Source: Hymenobacter telluris
GTDB taxonomy: Bacteria; Bacteroidota; Bacteroidia; Cytophagales; Hymenobacteraceae
Direction of reading: 5' to 3'
DNA length: 64,000 nt
NCBI RefSeq assembly: GCF_017313265.1
Contig: NZ_JAFLQZ010000004.1
Coordinates: forward strand, 186,001-250,000
Shown: piece after piece, positions 33,029-42,601 of the stretch
Numbering within the stretch: the first letter of the stretch is position 1
How the letters are laid out: each line of letters opens with the position of its first letter
The notes under the pieces: model-generated
What the model saw: the letters and a program-made list of their open reading frames with translations, nothing else
What the model was told of the DNA's origin: nothing
Database searches by the model: none
Made by a program: the position numbers and the translations under genes

Positions 33029-34219
33029 CTAGTACTCCCCTATTTCCGGGTCGCGGTTGGCTAGCTGCAAACCAATCATCATCAGAATACCGGTGAGCAG
33101 AATGACCACGAACAGGATATTTTCGCCGATTTCGCCGATACGGTACTGGTCGGGGATGCTATAAAACAGCAGTACCGTGATGAGGCCTTTGGGCGCGATA
33201 AACAGCTCCGGCACCAGGTCGGTGCGGGCAATGTAGCGCAGGTACACGTAACGGATGGCCGTGAGGATACCCACGATGAGCAGGCCCTGTAATAGCAAGG
33301 TGCCACTCATCAGGCCGCTGAGCGTGATACTGAAGCCGAAAAGCAGGAAAAAGAAGGTTCGGATCAGAAACGCCGATTCGGCGGTGATGCTTTTGAGGGG
33401 ATGCAGCTCGGCGGCTAGCTGCTCGGGGTGCAGCCAGCGTTGTAGCCGGGGGCCGCGCAGTAGCAGGTCGGCATTGTTCACGGCCAGCCCAAACACTAGC
33501 ACCAGCACCAACGACGAGAGGTGCAGCTTTTTGGCCAGGCTGTAAAGCAGAATCAGAAAGGCCAGAATCAGGAAAAACTTGACGTGCAGCCGAATCCGGC
33601 CCAGCAGAAAAGCCAGCGCCGCCGTACTCAGCACCGCCACAATAGCCACCGCCACCACGTCGCGCGAGAAGGTGATAACCGACACCCCCTGCGCGAAGTT
33701 GTCCTGCAAGGCAAAGTTGAACAGCATGATGCCCAGGATGTCGGAAAACGTGCTTTCGTACACAATGAACTCCTGCTTTTCGCCCATCAGGTTGGCTACG
33801 CTGGGAATGGCAATGGCTGAGCTGATAACCGACAGTGGTACGGCATTCACCAAACAGGTTTGAAACGACGCCCCCACGTAGGCTTGCAGCACCAGCGCAA
33901 TAGCCACGGCCTGCACCACCAGCATCAGGGACGCCGCCAGAAATGAGCGGCGAATCAGCGGGGCTTTGTCGCGGCTGAGCTTAAGGTCGAGGGCCCCTTC
34001 CAACACAATCATAATCAGCCCGATAATGCCGAAAATTTCCAGCACCACATGCGGAATAGCCAGGGCAAAGTCAAAATAATCGGCGGTTTGGCGCAGGGCA
34101 ATGCCGGTGAGTAGCAGCATCAGCACCGAGGGGACGCGCGTGGCGCGGGCCGCCAGATCAAACAGATACGACAGAATAACGGCCACGCTAAGGCCGATAA
34201 GGATGGAGTAGGAACCCAT
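33029..34219 (-). CDS. cation:proton antiporter (CPA family)
   Basis: 396-residue membrane protein with about 12 helices, Na+/H+ exchanger fold. It starts SILIGLSVAVILSYLFDLAA and carries GIIGLIMIVLEGALDLKL near residues 65-82, the extended-helix segment VYESTFSDILGIMLFNFAL near 155-173 with the acidic residue expected at the ion site, and the late LFIAPKGLITVLLF near 350. It exports Na+ or K+ in exchange for protons; the ion is not readable. Start 34219 is preferred to 34306. A TATACTTG box on the minus strand at 34261-34268 is a candidate promoter. Confidence 0.85.
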   Translation of the reverse strand: MGSYSILIGLSVAVILSYLFDLAARATRVPSVLMLLLTGIALRQTADYFDFALAIPHVVLEIFGIIGLIMIVLEGALDLKLSRDKAPLIRRSFLAASLMLVVQAVAIALVLQAYVGASFQTCLVNAVPLSVISSAIAIPSVANLMGEKQEFIVYESTFSDILGIMLFNFALQDNFAQGVSVITFSRDVVAVAIVAVLSTAALAFLLGRIRLHVKFFLILAFLILLYSLAKKLHLSSLVLVLVFGLAVNNADLLLRGPRLQRWLHPEQLAAELHPLKSITAESAFLIRTFFFLLFGFSITLSGLMSGTLLLQGLLIVGILTAIRYVYLRYIARTDLVPELFIAPKGLITVLLFYSIPDQYRIGEIGENILFVVILLTGILMMIGLQLANRDPEIGEY

Positions 34220-34364
34220 GCAGAAGAAGCGCCCGGCAACAGCCGGCTTGATAAACGCGTCAAGTATACGATGCCGCTGGGTTCTGCGCCGAAAAGGCCA
34301 CCGCACCGGGGGTACCCGGCTGGCAGCTCAGCCGGCTTAGGCAGTGCCGCACTGCGGTTTATCG

Positions 34365-34372
34365 TAAGTTTG
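34365..34372 (+). promoter_or_regulatory. -7 box TAAGTTTG
   Basis: Exact TAnnTTTG match 37 bases upstream of the flavoprotein start at 34410. Confidence 0.5.
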
Positions 34373-34409
34373 CACGGTTTCACTTTTCGGGCTGGCTGCC
34401 GGTTATTCG

Positions 34410-35633
34410 ATGTCGTTGCCTTCATCTGTTGCAATTATTGGGGGCGGGCCGGCCGGGCTGTTGGCGGCGCAACGCCTTGCCGAAGCCGGCTGCCGCGTAA
34501 CGGTATATGAGGCCCAGGCCACCGTGGGCCGCAAGTTTCTGGTGGCCGGGCACGGCGGTTTCAACCTCACCAACGCCGAAGATACCGGCCCGTTCAGCGC
34601 CCGGTACGGGCAGCAGCAAACCATTTTCAGTGAGTTTTTGCGCCATTTCTCGCCCCAGGATTTGCGCCAGTGGGCGGCGGCGCTAGGTATTGATACGTTT
34701 GTGGGCACCAGTAACCGCGTGTTTCCGCTGGCCGCGCACAAGCCCGCCGACTTGCTGCGGGCCTGGCTGAATCGGCTGCGGGAGTTGGGCGTCACGCTCC
34801 TGACGCGCCACCGCTGGCTGGGCTTTGCGGGTACCACCGGCCTGCTATTGCGCGACGAAACCACGGGCCGCGAGTCCGAAATCAGCCCCGATGCTACCGT
34901 GCTGGCCTTGGGTGGCGCCAGCTGGGCAAAAACCGGCTCCGATGGGAGTTGGGTACCGGCCTTTGAGGCTCTGGGAGTGGAGTGCGTGCCGTTTGCGCCC
35001 AGCAACTGCGGCGCGGAAGTGGCGTGGTCCGCTTTTTTTCAAACCAAAGTAGGCCGTACACCGCTCAAAAACATTGCGTTAAGCTGCAACTCACAGCGAG
35101 TAAGGGGTGAAATTATGCTCACTGAATACGGTTTGGAAGGCACGCCCGTGTACGCCCTCACTCCTGCCCTGCGCGCGGTCTTAGCCGCCGGGCCGCCAGC
35201 CCTGCTTCACCTCGACCTCAAGCCCGACCTCTCCGACGAGCAACTGCTCACCAAGCTACAAAAGCCTCGCGCCGGCCGCTCCCTGCCCGATTTTCTGCGG
35301 CAGCAGCTTCGTCTTACCACCCCAATACCCACGCTCCTACGCGAGGTAGCGCCTCCTGAAGCTACCGCCACGCCCGAGGCCCTGGCCCAACTGCTGCGCC
35401 GGATACCGCTCCCCGTACAGCGCCTGCGCCCCCTCGATGAGGCCATAAGCAGCGCCGGCGGCGTGGCCTGGCCCGAACTAGACAAGCACCTGATGCTACG
35501 CCGCCGCCCCGGCACTTTTGTAGCTGGCGAAATGCTGGACTGGGAGGCGCCCACAGGTGGCTATTTATTGCAGGGTTGCTTCAGCACGGGCGCTTGGGCA
35601 GCGCAGGGAGTTGCTAAGTGGATGCGGCAGTAA
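34410..35633 (+). CDS. TIGR03862-type flavoprotein (HI0933 family)
   Basis: 407-residue FAD protein. The FAD motif AIIGGGPAGLLAAQRLAEAG lies near residues 8-27 and the family signature GRKFLVAGHGGFNLTN near 41-56, where the commoner SGGGRCN is replaced by AGHGGFN, the mark of the TIGR03862 subgroup. The late FAD contact is FVAGEMLDWEAPTGGYLLQG. Reaction unknown. It is a second, divergent HI0933-type protein in the window (the other is at 6039). Confidence 0.85.
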   Translation: MSLPSSVAIIGGGPAGLLAAQRLAEAGCRVTVYEAQATVGRKFLVAGHGGFNLTNAEDTGPFSARYGQQQTIFSEFLRHFSPQDLRQWAAALGIDTFVGTSNRVFPLAAHKPADLLRAWLNRLRELGVTLLTRHRWLGFAGTTGLLLRDETTGRESEISPDATVLALGGASWAKTGSDGSWVPAFEALGVECVPFAPSNCGAEVAWSAFFQTKVGRTPLKNIALSCNSQRVRGEIMLTEYGLEGTPVYALTPALRAVLAAGPPALLHLDLKPDLSDEQLLTKLQKPRAGRSLPDFLRQQLRLTTPIPTLLREVAPPEATATPEALAQLLRRIPLPVQRLRPLDEAISSAGGVAWPELDKHLMLRRRPGTFVAGEMLDWEAPTGGYLLQGCFSTGAWAAQGVAKWMRQ

Positions 35634-35810
35634 CAGCCCTTAAATTCCAAGTGGTTTGTCGTGAAATATTGATTTTACGTCTATAAGTACCCTTCACTTG
35701 TCTATTACTTAGCCTATTTTTAATCATAATTGTTACATTTAAGTATAAAATATTACCCTAACGGTTTCGTAGTATAACGAATCCGTTTTCTGCTCTCAGG
35801 TTGCCTGTAC

Positions 35811-36845
35811 ATGGCCATTTCAAAACGCACCTCTATTGCTGATATAGCCGAACAATTGGGTATATCTACGTCTACGGTATCAAGGGCTTTATCCGACCAC
35901 GCGGGCATTAGTGAGGCGACCAAGGAACGGGTGCGGCAGATGGCTCAGCAGTTGAGCTACCGCCCCAACCTGCTGGCGGCCGCTTTGCGCAAAGGCCATA
36001 GCCAAACGCTGGGCGTAATTGTGCCGCATATCCGGGGATACTTCTTTCCGGCCGTCATGAACGGTATTGAAAACGTGGCCAGCCAAGCCGGCTTCAACGT
36101 GATGATGTGCCAGTCCAACGAGGATGTACGGCGCGAGCAACAGAACATCGACACGCTCCTGGCCGCGCAAGTAGAGGGCATTCTGGTTTCCCTCTCGGCC
36201 ACTACGCACCAAGAGGTGCAGCATTTCGAGCAGGTGCGGCAGCAAGGCACACCGCTAGTGTTTTTTGATAGAGCCGCCGACCTGGCAGATAGCACAGCCG
36301 TGGTGCTCGACGATTTTCAGGGAGCGTATCAGGCCGTTACGCACCTCATCGAGCAAGGCTGCCAGCACATAGCGCATTTTGCCGGGCCCCAGCACCTCAA
36401 TACCAGCCGCAACCGTTACTTAGGCTATCAGGAGGCATTGCGTGCCCACGGCCTGCCCGCCAACGACGACCTGGTGTACGCGCTGCCCGCCATGACCCAC
36501 GAAGCCGGCCGGCAAGGCATGGAGCAGTTCCTCAATCGGCACACGCCCCTCGATGCCCTGTTCGGGGCCTACGCCATTCCGACGGTAGGCGCGCTGGAAG
36601 TGCTCAATGAACGGGGTTTGCGGGTGCCGCAGGATGTGGCGCTGGCTTGTTTCAGCAACGAGCCGTTCACCAACATGACCCATCCCCGCCTGACGGTGGT
36701 AAACCAGCGGGCCGAGCAGATGGGCGAAACGGCGGTGCGGCTGTTGCTCCAACTACTCAAGCGCGGCCCCAGCTACACCCCGCCCCCCCTTGTGCTCAAG
36801 CCCGAGCTGATTGTGCGCGCCTCGTCGCTGCACAAGGGCTGGTAA
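35811..36845 (+). CDS. LacI-family transcriptional regulator
   Basis: 344 residues. The N-terminal helix-turn-helix is SIADIAEQLGISTSTVSRAL (near residues 8-27) with the hinge helix YRPNLLAAALRKG. The periplasmic-binding-protein-like effector domain runs from LGVIVPHIRGYFFPAVMNGI to the end, with DALFGAYAIPTVGALEVLNERG near 245-266. It should bind an operator and release it on binding a sugar-like ligand. No sugar-uptake genes lie beside it; the polysaccharide-degradation cluster starts 3.5 kb downstream on the other strand and is a possible but unproven target. The 177-base upstream gap is A+T-rich. Confidence 0.93.
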   Translation: MAISKRTSIADIAEQLGISTSTVSRALSDHAGISEATKERVRQMAQQLSYRPNLLAAALRKGHSQTLGVIVPHIRGYFFPAVMNGIENVASQAGFNVMMCQSNEDVRREQQNIDTLLAAQVEGILVSLSATTHQEVQHFEQVRQQGTPLVFFDRAADLADSTAVVLDDFQGAYQAVTHLIEQGCQHIAHFAGPQHLNTSRNRYLGYQEALRAHGLPANDDLVYALPAMTHEAGRQGMEQFLNRHTPLDALFGAYAIPTVGALEVLNERGLRVPQDVALACFSNEPFTNMTHPRLTVVNQRAEQMGETAVRLLLQLLKRGPSYTPPPLVLKPELIVRASSLHKGW

Positions 36846-36993
36846 GAACAGAACGAGGATTAGAGCGCACAGCCTAGCAACTGACTATGAGCGAATTGCC
36901 AATAAGCAGCTTAGAAAGCTGTAGAAGCTGTTCTCTATTTCCAAATTCCCAACTCATTTCCGAAGCAGCCTTGCTGCACTCAGTAGCCGCCTA

Positions 36994-37251
36994 CTACCGC
37001 CTCACTTCTGCGGCTTCGGCGGCGGCTAGTATCTCTTTGGCTTCTTCCAGCAGCCGTTCGCCCTGGTCGAGGTAGCGGCGCGCAATCAGTACGAACAGCA
37101 CTAGAAACGACAGAATCGGCAGCACCCAGCCCAGCGCGAACCACCGCCAGAACGAGCGGCCGTAGCTGGCGGCGCAGTAGCCCGTGAGCAGCGGCAGTAC
37201 CGAAAAGGCCCCCAGGAAACCGAATACGGAAAGTAGCAGGTAGAATTGCAT
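36994..37251 (-). CDS. small two-helix membrane protein, unknown
   Basis: 85 residues with two hydrophobic helices (about residues 3-26 and 39-56, the latter WVLPILSFLVLFVLIARRY) and a charged Ala/Glu-rich C-terminal helix (RLLEEAKEILAAAEAAE) that could form a coiled coil. No family recognised. The Met at 37251 is chosen because the first helix starts there; an upstream Met at 37308 is less likely. Confidence 0.5.
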   Translation of the reverse strand: MQFYLLLSVFGFLGAFSVLPLLTGYCAASYGRSFWRWFALGWVLPILSFLVLFVLIARRYLDQGERLLEEAKEILAAAEAAEVRR

Positions 37252-37480
37252 AAGCGGCGGGACTACACCATCTAAGATAGGCTTTTCAGGTGCCTTCCAC
37301 AAGCCCAACTATAGCCTCATTTCCTTTCATAACCGCGCCTACACTTGAAAGTTGAGGTAATCAGTCGGGAAACTTACCGAAGAGGGCCTACCCTGGTGGG
37401 CGTTTTTTCGTACTTGCCGTTGTAGCTTCCCATTTTCGCCTCTCTCCGCTCCGCTCTTGCCGAATTCCCAGCTCCCTTCT

Positions 37481-38932
37481 ATGTGGGACCACCAAAGCTT
37501 GTTTCGTGTGTCGGCTCAGTTGTTTGCCGATGGCATTTTCAATCTGCTCGACCGTAATCTGAAGCCCGAAGTTTTTCTGTTGGGGCTGGCCTCGGCCCGC
37601 GAAACCGACGAGCCGCAGGCCGTAGTGGTGGAGCCGGCCACGTTGCGCTACTCCCCCACTGATTTTGCCGGGGTGAAGTCTTTGGCAGCGGCCCTGGAGC
37701 CCGACGGCCCCCGCGACGTGGTGTACCACCTGCACCGCGACGACCACGACCGGTACGAAAAGCTGCGCTGGTACGGCCTGTTGCAGCAAGCCACCCAGCA
37801 AACCCTCACCCAGATTTGCCAGGTGCGGGCCGAAGAACGGGTGAGCTTCTGCTCGTTGCCCATCAGCCTGTACGGTTACTTGGTGGTGGTGGTGTTGCAG
37901 CTCTCCCGCGAAACCTACGAGGCCTATTATACTCTGCCTCCGCTTAGCACGGGCAGCCGGCCAACGTCGTTGGTAAACGCTACGGTGCAGGAGTTTTTGC
38001 AGGATTGCAGCCGGGCCCTGCGCGAATCCGACACCGACGATGACCGGCCCGTGCTCGACCGGGACTACAACGAGGTGCTGCGCGCGGCGGGCCGAAGCTT
38101 TATGCTGCGCGCCGCCGCCGGCACCCACGGCCTCTACGATGCCTGCAACGGGGTAGCCGCCCTGCGCCACGAAGGCGACGAAGGCATCGGCACGATGCTA
38201 GTGGCGCGGCGCCACCATCCAGCCATTGTCCCGGTTCTCACCCTCGATAGCCCCATCCCGCTGCGCGACCACCGCCGGGTGCGCAAGCTGCTGGAGCTGA
38301 GCGAAGACCGCACCGCCCTGGTTTCCGATGCCACCGACGTGTTCGGGCTGGGCTACCTGGTAGCGCCCGACGACCAGGCCTACGAGCCCATCTTCACGGT
38401 GCACTTCACCCGGCACTACAGCTGGGAACTCACCCACGACAACCAGCTGATGATGAAGGTAGTATCGAACACGCCCCGCTTACCGCAGGGGCGTGTTGAT
38501 GCTGCCAACTTTGCCAAAGCCGCCCAGCGCGTATTTCCCTACCTCGACGAGCCCACCACCGAATATTTGTGGGAGCTCACGCAAAGCGCCACCACGCAGC
38601 CCACCGGCACTATCTTAGTCATTTCGGAAGGCGCGGCACAGGAAGCTGCGCGCCTCACGCGCCAGAGTTTCCGGGTGGCGCCGCGCCTGATGACGCCCTC
38701 GGTGCTGCGCCTGGTAACTAATATCGACGGGGCCGTGCTCATCGAGCCCAACGGGACCTGCTACGCCATCGGGGCTATCCTCGATGGGCTGGCCACCGCC
38801 AAAGGCGACTCGTCGCGGGGCTCGCGCTACAACTCGGCCCTTCGTTATGTGGAAAGCAGCCAGTACCCTTGCCTGGTGGTAGTTGTGAGCGAAGATGGCC
38901 TGATTGACTTGCTCCCACCGGGCGTTAAGTGA
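37481..38932 (+). CDS. DisA/DAC-domain protein with altered active-site motif
   Basis: 483 residues with no signal peptide. The C-terminal ~120 residues resemble the diadenylate cyclase (DAC/DisA_N) domain: VLRLVTNIDGAVLIEPNGTC has the DGA motif near residue 414, and the later GSRYNSALRYVE near 446 stands where active enzymes have the RHR motif. It ends with VVVVSEDGLIDLLPP, matching the last DAC strands. Because H and the second R are Y and N here, c-di-AMP synthesis is doubtful; nucleotide binding is likelier. Residues 1-300 match no family I know (segments FLLGLASARETDEPQAVVVE, VVYHLHRDDHDRYEKL). The ATG at 37481 is preferred to the TTG at 37457. Confidence 0.65.
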   Translation: MWDHQSLFRVSAQLFADGIFNLLDRNLKPEVFLLGLASARETDEPQAVVVEPATLRYSPTDFAGVKSLAAALEPDGPRDVVYHLHRDDHDRYEKLRWYGLLQQATQQTLTQICQVRAEERVSFCSLPISLYGYLVVVVLQLSRETYEAYYTLPPLSTGSRPTSLVNATVQEFLQDCSRALRESDTDDDRPVLDRDYNEVLRAAGRSFMLRAAAGTHGLYDACNGVAALRHEGDEGIGTMLVARRHHPAIVPVLTLDSPIPLRDHRRVRKLLELSEDRTALVSDATDVFGLGYLVAPDDQAYEPIFTVHFTRHYSWELTHDNQLMMKVVSNTPRLPQGRVDAANFAKAAQRVFPYLDEPTTEYLWELTQSATTQPTGTILVISEGAAQEAARLTRQSFRVAPRLMTPSVLRLVTNIDGAVLIEPNGTCYAIGAILDGLATAKGDSSRGSRYNSALRYVESSQYPCLVVVVSEDGLIDLLPPGVK

Positions 38933-39061
38933 TGAAGAGTGACGGGGTAGCTACTGAGTTGAGGTGCTGTTTGGTTGCTGGAATAGCTGTTGCGCGCTAA
39001 ATAACGTAGAGGGCAGCAGAGCACATCCGATACCCAGTACCTCACCAAGCAATTCCTCAAA

Positions 39062-39556
39062 ATGCCTCCTCCTACCGTCGATACCGATACCCGCCTGCGC
39101 TGGGTGGAAAGCGTTTCCCGCCTTATGGACAGCCAGTTCCGGGTGCCCGGCACCACCTGGCGCTTCGGCCTCGACCCGATTATGGGCTTGGTGCCCATCG
39201 TGGGCGGTATTCCGTCGTTGGCGGTTTCGGGCGTACTGATTCTGACCATGATGCGCCACGGCGCCAGCGGCAACGTGGTAGTGCGCATGGTGCTCAACGT
39301 GCTGCTCGACACCCTTATCGGAGCCATTCCCATCATCGGCAACATCTTCGACTTCGCCTATAAAGCCAACGACAAAAACGTGCGCCTGCTACGCCGCCAC
39401 TACGCCGAAGGGCGCTACCAGGGCAGCGGCAGAGGGCTGCTGGCCGGGGCGTTGCTGGGCCTACTTATTATTTTCGGCTTGCTGATTTGGGGGCTTTGGT
39501 CACTTGGCATCATGCTGTTTCACTACTTTCAGCAACATGATTTGCTGCGCGTTTGA
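39062..39556 (+). CDS. DUF4112 membrane protein
   Basis: 164 residues. The conserved DUF4112 pattern is present: RLMDSQFRVPGTTWRFGLDP near residues 20-39, then IMGLVPIVGGIPSL, and LDTLIGAIPIIGNIFDFAYK near 82-101, where two re-entrant Pro/Gly-rich hydrophobic stretches repeat the same GxxPxxG theme. A final membrane helix (GALLGLLIIFGLLIWGLW) closes it. Function unknown. Located 129 bases after the DAC-domain gene on the same strand. Confidence 0.85.
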   Translation: MPPPTVDTDTRLRWVESVSRLMDSQFRVPGTTWRFGLDPIMGLVPIVGGIPSLAVSGVLILTMMRHGASGNVVVRMVLNVLLDTLIGAIPIIGNIFDFAYKANDKNVRLLRRHYAEGRYQGSGRGLLAGALLGLLIIFGLLIWGLWSLGIMLFHYFQQHDLLRV

Positions 39557-39672
39557 CACACAGCATACATGATAAAACGGCTATAGCAGACCTTGGAGCC
39601 ATTCAAAAAACCAATGAACAGTTGGGGGTAGAATGCCGTTATTTCCCGGCTCCTGTTTCCATATTCTCGCTC

Positions 39673-40227
39673 ATGCCTGTTAAATTCCTCTTCGCAGCCA
39701 TCCTTTCCTATCTACTCTTCGGTTTCGCCTTTTGGCAGGGTACTAAAACCCGACACCTACTTCCGACTCCGGCTCTTTACTCCTTGACTCCGGTGGATAG
39801 TTCGCGCAATCAGCTACTGAAAACCGCCTATTTTACCGGCGTGCTACTCGATTCCCGTCTGGATTCCTCGCCACCTGCCGGCTTAAAGCCGATTCAACTC
39901 ACCCCCGCGCAGGTGCTAGCCGCCGAAGTTATCCTGCAGGCGTGCGTCGCTAGCGGCAACACGCGGGGCACAGAGCCGCGTATCGAACCCGGAATGTTAC
40001 ATCATTTAGCGGCCTATTATCGGCAGTATCAGGGCTACCGCACCGCGACGGGGCAGACAATCGTTTGGCTCAACGGATTCGCACGTAGTTCAGTAGCAGC
40101 CAACGACAGCCAATGGCAAAGGCACCTAGTCCGAGTGGAGGATGGGGGCAAAAACTACTTCAATATTTTTATCGATATAAGCCACAAAGAATGCTTTCAT
40201 TTCTTTCGCAACTCAATCGGGGGCTAA
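39673..40227 (+). CDS. hypothetical exported or anchored protein
   Basis: 184 residues with an N-terminal hydrophobic segment (FLFAAILSYLLFGFAFW, about 5-21) that may be a signal anchor. The rest is a soluble extracytoplasmic domain (for example LKPIQLTPAQVLAAEVILQA, YFNIFIDISHKECFHFF) with no family I recognise. The frame is open from 39553, overlapping the DUF4112 end, but the Met at 39673 directly precedes the hydrophobic segment. Confidence 0.55.
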   Translation: MPVKFLFAAILSYLLFGFAFWQGTKTRHLLPTPALYSLTPVDSSRNQLLKTAYFTGVLLDSRLDSSPPAGLKPIQLTPAQVLAAEVILQACVASGNTRGTEPRIEPGMLHHLAAYYRQYQGYRTATGQTIVWLNGFARSSVAANDSQWQRHLVRVEDGGKNYFNIFIDISHKECFHFFRNSIGG

Positions 40228-40385
40228 AAAAACGTAATCAACCCCGCAGTGAGGCGTTGCTATGGCACGGCGCGTAGCAGCCACGAGTTCTTAGCAGCTA
40301 TTATTCCCCTTAATTTCCAACGGGGCCGATTATCCGGCCTCTGGGAGCGTGTCTCTACACCGTTCTGGATTTATAATCTGACGTT

Positions 40386-42509
40386 CTAGCGCTGATACAC
40401 GCGCACGTAGTCCACTTCGTAGCGGTTGGGGAAGGTGGTGCCGTTGAGGGGGCCGCCGTTGTCGCCGCCCAGGGCCAGGTTGAGCAGGATGTAATGGGGC
40501 TGCATCATGGGGTTGATGCCGGTGCCGTCCTGGTTTACGGTTTCGGTGAGCAGGGTTTCGTTGAGGAGTTGGTCGTCTACGTACAGGCGGATGGCTTGGG
40601 CGTCCCAGTCCATGCGCCACACGTGAAACTGGCTGGCCCAGTCGGCGGCAAAATCGGTTACGGGCTTGGTTTCACTGTCCCATTTGGCGGTGTAGCGCTT
40701 AGCGGTGCCGGAGGCCACGTTGGCCAGGATTTTGCCCTTGTAGAATTCCATAATGTCGATTTCCCCGTTGGCGGGCCACTCGCCGGCCACCCCCAACGTC
40801 CAGAAAGCCGGCCACAAACCCGAGCTGGTGTTGATGCGCCCGCGCATCTCGAAGCGGCCGTACTGCCAGGCGTGCAAGCCGCTGGTGTTGAGGCTGGAAG
40901 AGGTGTACTCGATGGTAGGGCGGCTGGTTTTCCAGTTGGTGCTACCGGGCTGGTAGTTGGGGTTGGGACGTTGCTCTTTGCGGGCCTCGATTATCAGCAA
41001 ACCGTTTTCACAGCGGGCATTGTCGGGCTGGTACCATTGCAGCTCGTTGTTGCGCTGAAAGCCGTTTTCGAACTTCCAGTTCCTGGGGTCGGGGCGGCCG
41101 TTGGTGTTGAACTCGTCGGCCCACAGCAGCTTCCAGCCGGCCGGCGCACTGCCTTGCGGCGCTGTTGCGGGCGGGGCCACGGCAGCCGTGCCGGGTGCGG
41201 GTTTGGTTCCGGGCTTCCACTCAAGAATATACACGGGTTGGGCAGACAGCTTTTCCAGCTTCTCCCCGTCGCCCTGGCCGGTGCGCTGCACAAACAGGTA
41301 CAGCCGGCCGTTTTTCTGCCACTGCTCGGTGTCGTAGCTCGGCTCCCAGTTGCCCACCGATGAATTGTTCAGGTCGGTCAGTGTCCACTGGTTACCTTTC
41401 AAATCCGAACACTGCGCCACCGAAACCCGGTCCTGGCGCTCCACGTCCCGGAACAGCAGGTAGGCCGCCGTTTTGCCTTTTTGAGTAGCCACCAGCAACT
41501 GCGGCCGCGAAATCGGAATCTTCTTGGTGCCGGCCCCGCTCAAGCTGAACGGCGTGGTCCGCTGCCCGATTTGCGCAGTTTTCCACTTCTTACCAGCTCG
41601 GTAGATAAGCTGATACTGCGGCACCTGCGTACCCTGCGGGCGCCAGTAGGTGGCAATGTAGGGCGTGCCCGCCGCGTCGGTGGTGATGGACGTTTGGTTG
41701 ATCAGCTCACTGTTTTGCGGAATGCGGGCCGCGTATTCGGCGGTGGCTTCGGTGATGGGCAGCTGGTAGGTTTCGCCGGTGCTGCGCTGCCAGGTTTGGC
41801 CGCCATCAAGGGAGCGGGCATAGGCCATGTCGTGGTTGGAAGCCACGTCCGGCGACTCCCGCCACACCCACGACACGTGGATGGTACCTTTCCTATCGAT
41901 GCATGCCTGCCAGTAGGCGTTGCGCTTGCCTTCGCCATCAATGAGCACGCTGTGCAGGCGGGTCCAGGTTTGGGTGGCGGGGGCGTAGCGGTTCAGCACC
42001 ATGTTGCCGTTGCCGGAGCTACCATCACGGTACACAAACAGCAGGTCGCCGTTGGGGAAGCGGTGAAACTCGGGGTAGGTTACGTTCTTTTCCTGCTGGC
42101 CGGTCATGGGCAGCAATTCGGTCAGCTCCAGGCCGCCGGGTTGGGTGCTGCGGCAGTAGCGCAAGGGGTTGCCGTGGTGGTCGAAGGACACATGCAGGTA
42201 GCCGCGCCCGTCCACCATCAGGCTAATAACGTTGTGGGCGTCCTGCACCTTGCCTTTGTACTTTGTTTGCTGCACCTGCCACGGCCCAGTTGGCAGCTTG
42301 CGCTTGGCCAGCATCACGTACCCCAACGAATCGTAATAAGCGGTGTACTGCTCGCGCTTGTGCGTCACCACGGAGTTCTTGCGGAATACGGCGCCGTTCA
42401 CGTTGTTGCGGGCCCAGCCCAAACCCACGGGCGTTTGAGCGGCGGCCGGTTCAGTGAGCAGCGCCGCGCCACTGAATAGCAGCGCCAGCAGTGAAAAGAA
42501 ATACTTCAT
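40386..42509 (-). CDS. secreted BNR_4 repeat protein fused to GH16 glycosidase
   Basis: 707 residues with a signal peptide (FFSLLALLFSGAALLTEPAAAQ). Residues ~25-420 form a BNR_4-type beta-propeller (VNGAVFRKNSVVTHKREQYT, DGRGYLHVSFDHHGNPLRYC, WRESPDVASNHDMAYARS), a fold shared with several polysaccharide lyases. After a Pro/Ala-rich linker, residues ~450-707 are a GH16 beta-jelly-roll endo-glucanase/galactanase domain. Its catalytic segment NGEIDIMEF (E-x-D-x-x-E) is near residue 590, and it ends NRYEVDYVRVYQR. Both domains should attack or bind external polysaccharide. It is the last gene of the minus-strand degradation cluster. Start 42509 is fixed by the signal peptide. Confidence 0.88.
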   Translation of the reverse strand: MKYFFSLLALLFSGAALLTEPAAAQTPVGLGWARNNVNGAVFRKNSVVTHKREQYTAYYDSLGYVMLAKRKLPTGPWQVQQTKYKGKVQDAHNVISLMVDGRGYLHVSFDHHGNPLRYCRSTQPGGLELTELLPMTGQQEKNVTYPEFHRFPNGDLLFVYRDGSSGNGNMVLNRYAPATQTWTRLHSVLIDGEGKRNAYWQACIDRKGTIHVSWVWRESPDVASNHDMAYARSLDGGQTWQRSTGETYQLPITEATAEYAARIPQNSELINQTSITTDAAGTPYIATYWRPQGTQVPQYQLIYRAGKKWKTAQIGQRTTPFSLSGAGTKKIPISRPQLLVATQKGKTAAYLLFRDVERQDRVSVAQCSDLKGNQWTLTDLNNSSVGNWEPSYDTEQWQKNGRLYLFVQRTGQGDGEKLEKLSAQPVYILEWKPGTKPAPGTAAVAPPATAPQGSAPAGWKLLWADEFNTNGRPDPRNWKFENGFQRNNELQWYQPDNARCENGLLIIEARKEQRPNPNYQPGSTNWKTSRPTIEYTSSSLNTSGLHAWQYGRFEMRGRINTSSGLWPAFWTLGVAGEWPANGEIDIMEFYKGKILANVASGTAKRYTAKWDSETKPVTDFAADWASQFHVWRMDWDAQAIRLYVDDQLLNETLLTETVNQDGTGINPMMQPHYILLNLALGGDNGGPLNGTTFPNRYEVDYVRVYQR

Positions 42510-42601
42510 AAGGGTGTGTAAGGCCGAAGTCGGGGCAAAAAATGTATGCAGCTGCAAGGAATCGAAGCCCTGTTGGCTAAGTCGGAAATACCCACAATGG
42601 G

